DNA of 64,000 bases from DASUBV01 sp036510065 (GTDB lineage Bacteria; Actinomycetota; Actinomycetes; Streptosporangiales; Streptosporangiaceae), in contig DATCEO010000178.1 of NCBI GenBank assembly GCA_036510065.1, positions 1 to 64,000 on the forward strand, given 5' to 3'. Positions 43,655 through 51,803 of the stretch are shown in pieces. Under the pieces are notes generated by a model that had not been told where the DNA came from, did no database searches, and worked only from the letters and a program-made list of their open reading frames with translations. A program made the translations under genes and the position numbers. Position 1 is the first letter of the stretch. Every line of letters begins with the position of its first letter.

Positions 43655-44866
43655 TCAGCCCAGGGCAGCACGCAGGTCCTCCAGCAGGTCGTCCACCGTC
43701 TCCAGGCCAACCGACAGGCGTACCAGGTCGGGCGGCACCTCCAGCGCCGACCCGGCCACCGAGGCATGCGTCATCCGGGCCGGGTGCTCGATCAGCGACT
43801 CCACCCCGCCCAGCGACTCGGCCAGGGTGAACAGCCGGGTCCGGCCGCAGATCGCGATGGCCTCCCGCTCGCCGCCGCGGGCCCGGAAGGACACCATGCC
43901 GCCGAACCCCCGCATCTGCTTAGCCGCCACCTCATGGCCGGGGTGGGACTCCAGGCCCGGGTAGTAGACCTGGGCCACCGCCGGATGGCTGGCCAGCATG
44001 TCCGCAACCCGCTGGGCATTGCGGGAGTGGCGGTCCATCCGCACTCCGAGCGTCTTGATCCCGCGCAAGGTCAGCCACGCGTCGAACGGGCCGGCTACCG
44101 ACCCCGTCGCGTTCTGGACGAAAGCCAGCTGCTCGCCCAGCGCGGCATCGGCGACGACGGCGGCACCGCCGACCACGTCCGAGTGCCCGCCCAGGTACTT
44201 GGTCGTCGAGTGGATCACGACGTCAGCGCCGAGCGCCAGCGGCTGCTGCAGGTACGGCGAGGCGAAGGTGTTATCGACGACCAGCAGCGCGCCCGCGGCG
44301 TGAGCGATCCCGGCCAGGGCGGAGATATCGGCGATCGACAGCAGCGGGTTGGTGGGCGACTCGATCCAGACCAGCCGGGCCGGCGCCGTGGCCAGGGCGC
44401 CCCGGACCGCGGCCAGGTCGGACATCGGCACCGAGTCATAGGCCAGGCCCCAGCCGCTCAGGACCTTGTCGAACAGCCGGAACGTGCCGCCGTAGGCGTC
44501 GTGCGGGATGAGGACCCGGCCACCGGGCCGGCAGATGGCCCGCACCAGGCAGTCCGACGCGGCCATCCCGGAGGCGAACGCCAGCGTGCGGGTGCCGTCC
44601 TCCAGCGCCGTCAGGCACTCCTCGAGCGCACCCCGCGTGGGGTTGGCCGAGCGCGAGTACTCGTACCCCTCGATCCAGCGCGCTGGCCCGTCTCCGGCAC
44701 CGGCTCCGCGCGCCCCGAGGGCACGCCCCCGCAGCCCGCCGACCCCGTCCTGCTTGAAGGTCGAGACCTGGTAGATCGGCGGGACGACAGCGCCGGTCAG
44801 CGGGTCTGGCTCCTGGCCGGCGTGGATCGCCAGCGTGTCGAAGCCGTCGGTGTGCTCCATCTGCAT
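43655..44866 (-). CDS. metB: cystathionine gamma-synthase/lyase (Cys/Met PLP family)
   Basis: 403 residues. Makes cystathionine from an O-acyl homoserine and cysteine, or cleaves it. PLP lysine in HSTTKYLGGHSDVVGG; SRSANPTRGALEECL and ESPTNPLLSIADI are family signatures. The order with cbs (44982-46373) and the thiolase matches Rv1079-Rv1077-Rv1074c. A second ATG at 44860 is possible. Upstream cbs ends 115 bases away and reads the same way. Confidence 0.92.
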   Translation of the reverse strand: MQMEHTDGFDTLAIHAGQEPDPLTGAVVPPIYQVSTFKQDGVGGLRGRALGARGAGAGDGPARWIEGYEYSRSANPTRGALEECLTALEDGTRTLAFASGMAASDCLVRAICRPGGRVLIPHDAYGGTFRLFDKVLSGWGLAYDSVPMSDLAAVRGALATAPARLVWIESPTNPLLSIADISALAGIAHAAGALLVVDNTFASPYLQQPLALGADVVIHSTTKYLGGHSDVVGGAAVVADAALGEQLAFVQNATGSVAGPFDAWLTLRGIKTLGVRMDRHSRNAQRVADMLASHPAVAQVYYPGLESHPGHEVAAKQMRGFGGMVSFRARGGEREAIAICGRTRLFTLAESLGGVESLIEHPARMTHASVAGSALEVPPDLVRLSVGLETVDDLLEDLRAALG

Positions 44867-44981
44867 CTCATCCGCCCCACTGGCCCGCCTGGCAGGGCCG
44901 CTGTGCCGCAAGCCGACCAGTGTAGCGGCGTCTGGACCGCCGTCCGCCGACTGACCGGGCGCGGCCCCCGCTAGCCGTCGA

Positions 44982-46373
44982 CTAGCCGGCGTGCCCGGAC
45001 AGGAAGGTCAGCACGTCCTGCCGGGTGATCATCCCGGCCGGCTTGCCGTCGACCAGGACCAGCGCGGCGCCCGCCTGGCCGAGGGCCGCGACCGCGGCAC
45101 TGATCGGCTCTCCGGATCCGACGCTCGGCAGCGGCGGAGACATCAGTCCCGATACCGCGTCCTCCGGCGTGGCCCGGCCGGTGACCAGGGCATCCAGCAG
45201 GTCGCGCTCCACGATGGACCCGACCACCTCGGCCGCCATCACGGGCGGCTCGGCGCTCAGCACGGGCAGCTGAGACACGTCGTACTCGCGCAGGCTCTCG
45301 ATCGCGGTCCGGACGTTATCGGCTGGATGCACGTGCACGAACGGCGGCAGCAGGCCCGCCTTCCGCTCGACCACGTCGGCCACCCTCGGCTCGGCGGTCT
45401 CGGCGGCCAGGAAGCCGTAATCGGCCATCCACTCGTCGTTGAAGATCTTCGAGAGGTAGCCACGGCCGCCGTCCGGCAGCAGCACCACGATCACGTCACC
45501 GGGCTGCGCATCGCGGGCGATCCGCAGTGCGGCCACCACGGCCATTCCGCAGGAACCGCCGGTCAGCAGCGCCTCCTCGCGGGCGAGCCGCCGGGTCATC
45601 AGGAAGGAGTCCGCGTCGCTGACCGCGATGATGGCGTCGCAGATGCTCTTGTCGTAGGTGTCGGGCCAGATGTCCTCGCCGACGCCCTCGACCAGGTAAG
45701 GCCGGCCGCTGCCGCCCGAGTAGACCGACCCCTCCGGGTCAGCTCCGATCACCTGGACCCGGCCGTGGGAGACATCCTTGAGGTAGCGGCCGGCCCCCGA
45801 TATCGTGCCGCCGGTGCCGATCCCCGCGACGAAGTGGGTGACCCGGCCCTCTGTCTGCTCCCAGATCTCCGGCCCGGTCGAGTGGTAGTGCGAGGCCGGG
45901 TTCTCCGGGTTGGCGTACTGGTTGGGCTTCCAGCCGCCCGGCGTCTCGGCCGCCAGCCGGTCCGACACCGAGTAATAGGAGTCCGGATGATCGGGTGACA
46001 CGGTGGTCGGGCAGACCACCACTTCCGCGCCGTACGCGCGCAGCACGCTGATCTTGTCCTGCCCGACCTTGTCGGGGCAGACGAACAGGCACCGGTAGCC
46101 CTTCTCAGCCGCCACGATGGCCAGGCCGACGCCAGTATTTCCGGAGGTCGGCTCGACGATGGTGCCGCCTGGCCGCAGCTGCCCGGATGCCTCGGCGGCC
46201 TCGACCATCCGCAGCGCGATCCGGTCCTTCACGGATCCGCCGGGATTGAAGTACTCCACCTTGGCCAGGACGTCTGGCCCCGACCGGGAGCTGCCCAGCT
46301 GCTTAGTTACCCTGCGCAGCCTGAGCAGCGGCGTGTTCCCCACCAGCTCGACCAGGGAGTCGTGCACCTGCAT
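44982..46373 (-). CDS. cbs: cystathionine beta-synthase with two CBS domains
   Basis: 463 residues. Condenses serine (or O-acetylserine) and homocysteine into cystathionine for reverse transsulfuration. PLP lysine in NPGGSVKDRIA, phosphate loop GTGGTISG, and SGNTGVGLA; the C-terminal ~125 residues hold two CBS domains (FVHVHPADNVRTAIESLREY and a VSGLMSPPLPSVG...GVITRQDVL-like block). Highly similar in pattern to Rv1077. The ATG at 46373 aligns with the family start; GTG at 46385 is the alternative. Confidence 0.95.
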   Translation of the reverse strand: MQVHDSLVELVGNTPLLRLRRVTKQLGSSRSGPDVLAKVEYFNPGGSVKDRIALRMVEAAEASGQLRPGGTIVEPTSGNTGVGLAIVAAEKGYRCLFVCPDKVGQDKISVLRAYGAEVVVCPTTVSPDHPDSYYSVSDRLAAETPGGWKPNQYANPENPASHYHSTGPEIWEQTEGRVTHFVAGIGTGGTISGAGRYLKDVSHGRVQVIGADPEGSVYSGGSGRPYLVEGVGEDIWPDTYDKSICDAIIAVSDADSFLMTRRLAREEALLTGGSCGMAVVAALRIARDAQPGDVIVVLLPDGGRGYLSKIFNDEWMADYGFLAAETAEPRVADVVERKAGLLPPFVHVHPADNVRTAIESLREYDVSQLPVLSAEPPVMAAEVVGSIVERDLLDALVTGRATPEDAVSGLMSPPLPSVGSGEPISAAVAALGQAGAALVLVDGKPAGMITRQDVLTFLSGHAG

Positions 46374-46591
46374 TAGCTCAACCACCTTGTCATCGGTCCC
46401 CTGACGCTATCTCACGCCCGGGTCCTGCGACCGCGCCCGGCTGGTCGCAGCCGGCGCTCACCAGCGCGTGCTTGAGAGCCCGTGCCTGGGGTCCGTGCCT
46501 GGGGGCCCGCGCTTGGGGGGAAGGCCGGCAGGGTATGCGGCGTTGCATAAGCTACCGTCCGGTTAACTACAGATCTTCCCAGGGAGTCACC

Positions 46592-47809
46592 ATGGCCGAG
46601 GCCGTCGTCGTCGCCGTTGCCCGCTCTCCGATCGGCCGGGCCTTCAAGGGCTCAATGACCACTATCCGGCCAGACGACCTGACCGTGCAGATGATCGCGG
46701 CCGCGCTGGCCAAGGTGCCCCAGCTCGACCCCGTCGACATCGACGACATCATGCTCGGCTGCGGGCTGCCCGGCGGCGAGCAGGGCTACAACATGGCCCG
46801 CGTCGTCGCGGTCATGCTCGGCTGGGACACCGTCCCCGGCACGACCGTTACTCGCTACTGCTCCTCTTCTCTGCAGACCACCCGGATGGCCTACCACGCC
46901 ATTAGGGCCGGCGAAGGCGACGTGTTCATCTCGGCGGGCGTGGAAACCGTCAGCAGGTTCAGCAAGGGCAGCAGCGACGGGCTGCCTGACACCAAGAATC
47001 CGGTCTTCGCCGGAGCCGAGGAGCGCATGGCCGAGCTGGGCAAGGGCGGCGCTACCTGGCACGACCCGCGAGACGATGGCCAGCTGCCCGACGTTTACGT
47101 GGCGATGGGCCAGACGGCGGAGAACGTCGCGCAGATTCGCGGAATTACCCGCGCCGAGCAGGATGAATTCGGCGTCCGCTCCCAGAACCTGGCGGAAAAG
47201 GCGCTGGCTAACGGCTTCTGGCAGCAGGACATCACGCCCGCCACGCTTCCGGACGGCACGGTCGTCGCGGCTGACGACGGCCCGCGGCCCGGAACGACCC
47301 TGGAGAAGGTGTCCCAGCTGCAGCCGGTCTTCCGTCCCGACGGCACCGTCACGGCCGGAAACTGCTGCCCGCTGAATGATGGCGCGGCCGCCGTCGTGAT
47401 CATGAGCGACCGGAGGGCGGCTGAGCTCGGCATCACCCCGCTGGCCAGGATCGTCGCCACCGGCGTGAGCGGGCTCTCGCCGGAGATCATGGGCCTGGGC
47501 CCGATCGAGGCGTCCCGGCAGGCCCTGCGCCGGGCCGGCATGACCATCGAGGACATCGACCTGGTCGAGATCAACGAGGCATTCGCCGCTCAGGTCATCC
47601 CGTCCTACCGGGAGCTGGGCGTCGACATCGACAAGCTGAACGTGAACGGCGGGGCCATCGCGGTCGGCCACCCCTTCGGGATGACCGGGGCGCGGATCAC
47701 CTCGACGATCCTGAACAGCCTGCGGTTCCACGACAAGACCTTCGGGCTGGAGACGATGTGCGTGGGCGGCGGCCAGGGGATGGCGGCCATCTTCGAGCGG
47801 CTGTCCTAG
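46592..47809 (+). CDS. acetyl-CoA C-acyltransferase (thiolase)
   Basis: 405 residues. Thiolase fold with nucleophile Cys in VTRYCSSSLQ (about 91), second Cys in MCVGGGQGMA, and the paired His in AVGHPFGMTGARI; NEAFAA is also present. Cleaves or forms 3-ketoacyl-CoA; the M. tuberculosis relative in the same context is fadA3. AGGGAG precedes the ATG at 46592. Divergent from cbs. Confidence 0.92.
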   Translation: MAEAVVVAVARSPIGRAFKGSMTTIRPDDLTVQMIAAALAKVPQLDPVDIDDIMLGCGLPGGEQGYNMARVVAVMLGWDTVPGTTVTRYCSSSLQTTRMAYHAIRAGEGDVFISAGVETVSRFSKGSSDGLPDTKNPVFAGAEERMAELGKGGATWHDPRDDGQLPDVYVAMGQTAENVAQIRGITRAEQDEFGVRSQNLAEKALANGFWQQDITPATLPDGTVVAADDGPRPGTTLEKVSQLQPVFRPDGTVTAGNCCPLNDGAAAVVIMSDRRAAELGITPLARIVATGVSGLSPEIMGLGPIEASRQALRRAGMTIEDIDLVEINEAFAAQVIPSYRELGVDIDKLNVNGGAIAVGHPFGMTGARITSTILNSLRFHDKTFGLETMCVGGGQGMAAIFERLS

Positions 47810-48000
47810 CAGCATCTATCGCGACAAGGACGTACCTGCCCGGCCGGCCCTGGTGTCGGCGCTCCGGCGGCCCGTGATGCCCGCAGGCCCGGAGGGCCGC
47901 CGAGCCAACGGGATATTACGGAAGGGTGACGATCGGGGGTTGTCAAGGGCGGCACGTTGGTGCAGTCTCGACAGCAAGAGACTCACCCCGGAGGTGCGAC

Positions 48001-48234
48001 TTGTCCCTGACCCACTCGCCGGAGCTGCATCAAAACCTGATCGCCCGCATTCCGTCCGTGACCGGACTGCAGCTTCGAGAGTGGTTCAGCCGTCTTGAAT
48101 CCGGCCCGTCGTTCCTGCGCTGCGCTGAGCGCGCGCACTGGCTGGCCGACGAGCACGGGCTCTCGCACGGCTATGCCCGCGCGATCGTGCACGAGTACGA
48201 GGTACAGCGCCGGATCAGGCTCAACAGCGCCTGA
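48001..48234 (+). CDS. DUF4287-like small protein
   Basis: 77 residues from TTG at 48001 with GGAGG six bases upstream; no nearby ATG or GTG is as well placed. LREWFSRLESGPSFLRCAERAHWLADEHGLSHGYARAIVHEYE matches the DUF4287 family, in pieces RAHWLADEHGLSHGYA and IVHEYE. Function unknown. The next gene begins 12 bases on. Confidence 0.75.
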   Translation: MSLTHSPELHQNLIARIPSVTGLQLREWFSRLESGPSFLRCAERAHWLADEHGLSHGYARAIVHEYEVQRRIRLNSA

Positions 48235-48245
48235 CGCCGCGCCCG

Positions 48246-48656
48246 GTGCAGATCGAGCGCGCTGTCGGGTTCCTGCGCGGCCACCATCGCGCGGTCCTGG
48301 CCACCGCCAGGTCCGATGGCAGGCCGCAGCTGTCGCCGGTCGCCGTCGCGGTGGATGACGATGGCCGGGTACTGATCAGCACGAGAGAAACCGCGGTCAA
48401 GACCAAGAACCTGTCCCGTGACCCCCGCGCCTCGCTCTGCGTGATGAGCGATACGTTCTTCGGCGAGTGGATTCAGGCTGACGGCACGGCCGAGATCATC
48501 CACCTGCCCGATGCCCTCGATCTCCTGGTGGACTACTACCGCCGGGCCTCCGGCGAGCACCCGGACTGGGACGACTACCGCGCCGCGATGCAGCGGGACC
48601 AGCGGGTAATCGTCCGGCTCACGATCACCAGGGCCGGCCCGGACGTCAGCGGCTGA
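48246..48656 (+). CDS. PPOX-class, probable F420-dependent protein
   Basis: 136 residues. Split-barrel flavin/F420-binding fold (VLATARSDGRPQLSPVAVAVDDDGRVLISTRETAVKTKNLSRDPR, quoted in parts: VLATARSDGRPQLSP and KTKNLSRDPRASLCVM). Such proteins reduce or bind deazaflavins or heme metabolites. GTG start; 12-base gap from DUF4287 suggests an operon. Confidence 0.82.
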   Translation: MQIERAVGFLRGHHRAVLATARSDGRPQLSPVAVAVDDDGRVLISTRETAVKTKNLSRDPRASLCVMSDTFFGEWIQADGTAEIIHLPDALDLLVDYYRRASGEHPDWDDYRAAMQRDQRVIVRLTITRAGPDVSG

Positions 48657-48857
48657 CCCGCGCCGGCGAGGCAGCCGGTCTGGAGTCAATAGCGGAGGCA
48701 CCCCACGTCGGCGCCAGGTGGCGTCGGGACCCCAGAAGGCCGGGCCGTGAAGACACCATGATCAATTGAGTGTGACGGCGCTGATGTTATTGCACTAGTG
48801 GTGTTACGGGGCTGCTGTTACCACAGCGCTGTTGTTACCGCTCTCATGCCGTTCTAA

Positions 48858-48873
48858 CTGAATGTACATTCAG
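48858..48873. promoter_or_regulatory. perfect 16-base palindrome
   Basis: CTGAATGTACATTCAG is a perfect dyad with no spacer in an AT-richer patch 50 bases from the tRNA-like gene. It resembles TetR-type operators in size and form. No adjacent regulator gene is seen. Confidence 0.5.
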
Positions 48874-48920
48874 CCCCGTGCAGTTCAGACCGGGACATAG
48901 CACATAATGCCTGTTCAACG

Positions 48921-48994
48921 TACCCCCGGTCGGAGTCGAACCGACACTGGGGACCCTTTTAGGGGGCCGGCCTCTTCCCTTGGGCTACGGGGGC
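48921..48994 (-). tRNA. tRNA-like gene with atypical anticodon loop
   Basis: 74 bases forming a cloverleaf: acceptor GCCCCCG with CGGGGGT and discriminator A, T8, D arm GCCC/AGGC with three good pairs, T arm GTCGG-TTCGACT-CCGAC with a canonical loop. The best anticodon stem is GGCCC with GGGTC, giving loop CCTAAAA, that is C at position 33 and UAA in the anticodon place. The variable arm is six bases, too short for tRNA-Leu. No CCA is encoded. The acceptor and D arm resemble actinobacterial tRNA-Arg(CCU). It may be a decayed or divergent tRNA; identity uncertain. Confidence 0.6.
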
Positions 48995-49267
48995 TTGGTG
49001 ATAATACCCCGCGCCCTTCGGATATCTCTAGACCCGCGGATTAAGGTGGCCCGATTCTCGGCCAATGTCGGTTATCTAATTGATGTGCTCGCGGGTTGAT
49101 ATATACGGCGAGTAACCATTGTGGCATTGTCATTACTCTTCGTAATCGAATGGTTGCCGAGCCGATCACGGCCACCGCCCGGCGCGGACAGGGCGGAGGC
49201 AGGGCGAGGGCAGGCGGGGAGCCTGCGGGACGAAGGGCCCAGGGACCGGCAGCGGCCGCCGGACCGG

Positions 49268-49566
49268 AGCTGACGGCATGACCGCCGGACCACAAGCCCA
49301 GCCCGCCGATTTTTCATGATCACGACCGTTTCGCCGCGCATGGCGCGGAGAAACGGTCGTGATCACGGCAGGACGGCAGGACGGCCGGACTACAGGCCGG
49401 AGTTACCGTCGGACGCCTGAAAATACGAGCCCGGAGCTAACGGCCGGACGCTGGACAACAGGCCAGAAGCTGGCTGTGGGGTCTGGAGGACTGCGGGCCT
49501 GGAACCGGGCAAGCCGCCCTGGCCCATCGCGGCGACGAGCGGCCGGACTCCTGGATTACAGGCCGG
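49268..49566. repeat. dispersed CGGCCGGAC...ACAGGCCGG repeat
   Basis: Three clear copies (about 49380, 49440 and 49540) and a weaker one (about 49271) pair CGGCCGGAC with ACAGGCC after 1-12 bases, so each can fold on itself. They continue to the end of the udg gene at 49556, whose last codons include the final copy. Confidence 0.5.
49317..49365. terminator. very long perfect hairpin
   Basis: Arms TGATCACGACCGTTTC and its exact complement (16 bp), a G-A mismatch, then CCGCGC pairing with GCGCGG around loop ATG: 22 pairs in total. A TTTTT run precedes it on the plus strand (that is, A-run on the other strand), so it could terminate minus-strand transcription coming from 49.5 kb. Confidence 0.6.
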
Positions 49567-50641
49567 CTGCCTGCCGGGCGCGGCCGAATACGTCATCCAG
49601 CATCGCGCCGTTGACCCGGCCGGTGAAGGTGTTCTGCTGGCTAGGGTGATAGCACCCGAGCACCAGCAGTTCCGCGCGGCCCGCACCCGGCGGCTGGGGT
49701 CCCGATGGCCTGGCCTCCGGCGGCTGAGGCCGCGTAACGCGTACCTCCGCGCCGTGGCCGAAACGGGGCCGGGGCCGGGGCACCGCCCAGCCGGCGTCGG
49801 CCAGGCGCGGCCACATGGCCTGCCAGGCGTAATCGCCAAGGCAGACAATCACGGCCAGGTCGGTGCTCAGCGCTAGCTCGGCCGACAGCCACGGCGCGCA
49901 GGCGTCGCGCTCAGCCGGTTCCGGCTTGTTGGCCGGCGGGGCACAGCGCACCGCTGCGGCCATCCGGGCCCCGATGAGCCGCTGGCCGTCGCCGGCCCGG
50001 ACCGATGTCGGCTGGGCGGCCAGCCCGCACCGCCACAATGAGGCGAACAGCACGTCCCCGCTGCGGTCACCAGTGAAGACGCGGCCCGTCCGGTTGCCGC
50101 CGTGCGCGGCCGGCGCCAGGCCCAGGATCAGCACCCGGGGATTCTCGTCGCCCCAGCCCGCCACGGGGCGGCCCCAGTAGCGCTCCGCCTGGAAGGACCG
50201 CCGCCGGGTCCGTGCGACCTGCTCGCGCCACTGCACGAGCCGCGGGCAGGCCCGGCAGACGGACTGCAGGGCGGCCAGCTCGGCCAGCGAGCCCGCGGCC
50301 GCCGCCAGCTCCCGGACCTGCGCCGGGTCCCGGGCGGCCGGCGTGCCCGCAGGCGCCGGATCCTCGGGCCAGCCGGTTCCGGGCGGCACGCACGCAGCGT
50401 CGTCCCCTGACCAGTAGGAAGGCTCCGGCCCGCTAGCGGCATCCTGCTCCCAGCCCGCACCCGGCGGCACCGGCCCGCTTACGGCGGCTGGAGCCTGTGC
50501 CCCGCCGGGACCGGGCGGCGCTGGCCCGCTTACGGCGGCTGGAGCCTGTGCTCCGCCGGGACCGGGCGGCGCTGGCCCGATGGCGGCGGCCGGAGGCTGC
50601 GGCCGCTCAGGACGCGTCGGCAACCGGCGGTTAGCGGTCAT
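49556..50641 (-). CDS. uracil-DNA glycosylase, family 5 (UdgB-like)
   Basis: 361 residues. Removes uracil or other deaminated bases from DNA. The catalytic domain begins near residue 115: four cysteines for an iron-sulfur cluster (CRACP and others), motif 1 GLAPAAHGGNRTGRVFTGD without the catalytic Asp (a family 5 mark) and motif 2 CYHPSQQNTFTGR. The N-terminal ~110 residues are Pro/Ala-rich and coded by two 51-base DNA repeats (50481-50582). Its ATG overlaps the ppx stop by 11 bases, the last gene of the eno run. Confidence 0.88.
   Translation of the reverse strand: MTANRRLPTRPERPQPPAAAIGPAPPGPGGAQAPAAVSGPAPPGPGGAQAPAAVSGPVPPGAGWEQDAASGPEPSYWSGDDAACVPPGTGWPEDPAPAGTPAARDPAQVRELAAAAGSLAELAALQSVCRACPRLVQWREQVARTRRRSFQAERYWGRPVAGWGDENPRVLILGLAPAAHGGNRTGRVFTGDRSGDVLFASLWRCGLAAQPTSVRAGDGQRLIGARMAAAVRCAPPANKPEPAERDACAPWLSAELALSTDLAVIVCLGDYAWQAMWPRLADAGWAVPRPRPRFGHGAEVRVTRPQPPEARPSGPQPPGAGRAELLVLGCYHPSQQNTFTGRVNGAMLDDVFGRARQAAGL
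50481..50582. repeat. 51-base tandem repeat inside the udg N-terminus
   Basis: Two near-identical 51-base units, 50481-50531 and 50532-50582, code for a repeated PPGPGGAQAPAAVSGPA stretch in frame. A degenerate third unit precedes them. In-frame expansion lengthens a disordered tail only. Confidence 0.8.
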
Positions 50642-51803
50642 CGGCGGCGATGGACCAGGCTATGCCGTCCAGGATGTCGTGCTCGCTGGCCACGACCTCG
50701 GCGAAGTTCAGCCGGTCCAGCACGCGGTCCAGCACCAGGGCGCCCGCTCCGATGACGTCGACCCGCCCCGGATGCATGGGTCCGAGGGCCGCCCGCTCCG
50801 CGCGGGTCATTCCCAGCAGGCGCAGGGTCACCTCGTGTACCTGCTCGGCGGAAATACGCGCATGGTGAATCCGCGCCGGGTCGTAGCCGGGCAGCCCGAA
50901 CGCCAGCGCCGCCACCGTGGTGACCGATCCGGCCAGGCCCACCAGGGTCGCGGCGGCCGTCACCGGCACCTGCGCGGCGGCGCTCGCGATCGCGGCGTCG
51001 ATGTCCGCCGTCGCCGCGGCGACCTGGGCGGCCGTAGGCGGATCGTCATGCAGGTGCCGCTCGGTGAGCCGGACGCAGCCGATGTCGGTGGAGACGGCGT
51101 GCAGCTCCGGGTCCTCTCCCGCCGCCCCGCCGGTCAGCGGCAGGGGGCTCGGCGGCGGGTCGCTCGGTGACGCAGGGCCGACGACGAACTCGGTCGACCC
51201 GCCGCCGATGTCGAGCACCAGGTACGGCGGCAGCAGGCCGCCCGCCGTTCCCCCGTCGCGGCCAGGTGCGGCCAGCTCCGCGGTGGCCCCGGTGAAGGAC
51301 AGCAGCGCCTCCTGCGCCCCGGTGATGACCTCCGGCGGGACGCCGAGGATGTCGACGACGCCACGCACGAACTCGGCGGCGTTGCTGGCGTCCCTGGTCG
51401 CGCTGGTGGCCACCATCCTGACAGCGGTAACGCCGGCCTGATCGATCGACCGCGCGTACTGCCGCAGCACGCCCAGCGTCCTGGCCAGGGCCGCCGGGGC
51501 CAGGCGGCCGGTGGCATCCACGCCCTGCCCCAGCCGGACGATCTCCATCTGGCGCTTGACGTCGGTCAGCTCGTGGCGGGCCAGGCTGACATCGGCGATC
51601 AGCAGCCGCAGCGAATTGGTCCCGCAGTCGATGGCCGCCACCCGGCGCGCGCGGTCAGCCGGCGGGCCGCCCGGCCGGCTGGCGAGCTCGTCCACCGCGC
51701 CGCCCACCGGCCCGTTCACCGGCCCCTCGGCCGTGCCGCCCGGTGCCGCGGCTCCCGGTGCCGTGCCGCCCGGTGCCGCGGCCCCGTCCGGTCCGGTCTT
51801 CAT
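50631..51803 (-). CDS. ppx: Ppx/GppA phosphatase family protein
   Basis: 390 residues. Hydrolyses polyphosphate and/or pppGpp. ASKHA fold with AAIDCGTNSLRLLIADV, the conserved VATSATRDASNA, a phosphate loop LDIGGGSTEFVVG and DIGCVRLTERH. The first ~50 residues are a low-complexity Gly/Pro extension, so an internal start near VAAIDCGTNS cannot be excluded. Its start overlaps the DUF501 stop by four bases. Rv1026 is the mycobacterial counterpart. Confidence 0.9.
   Translation of the reverse strand: MKTGPDGAAAPGGTAPGAAAPGGTAEGPVNGPVGGAVDELASRPGGPPADRARRVAAIDCGTNSLRLLIADVSLARHELTDVKRQMEIVRLGQGVDATGRLAPAALARTLGVLRQYARSIDQAGVTAVRMVATSATRDASNAAEFVRGVVDILGVPPEVITGAQEALLSFTGATAELAAPGRDGGTAGGLLPPYLVLDIGGGSTEFVVGPASPSDPPPSPLPLTGGAAGEDPELHAVSTDIGCVRLTERHLHDDPPTAAQVAAATADIDAAIASAAAQVPVTAAATLVGLAGSVTTVAALAFGLPGYDPARIHHARISAEQVHEVTLRLLGMTRAERAALGPMHPGRVDVIGAGALVLDRVLDRLNFAEVVASEHDILDGIAWSIAADDR

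Larger units (their letters stand above)
48657..49555. other. gene-poor region
   Basis: About 900 bases without a supported protein gene, lower in GC than the surroundings over 48770-49140. Contains the palindrome, tRNA-like gene, hairpin and dispersed repeats listed separately. GTTACC/GTTACG occurs repeatedly near 48800-48840. Open frames here on either strand lack ribosome sites and protein-like composition. Confidence 0.6.

Noticed and set aside
43541..44974. 477-codon plus-strand frame opposite metB
   Set aside because: Antisense frame with repetitive Arg/Gly/Gln sequence; MetB motifs lie on the minus strand.
49041..49366. Several short minus-strand frames (66-89 codons)
   Set aside because: They overlap each other in different frames across a hairpin region and lack start signals.
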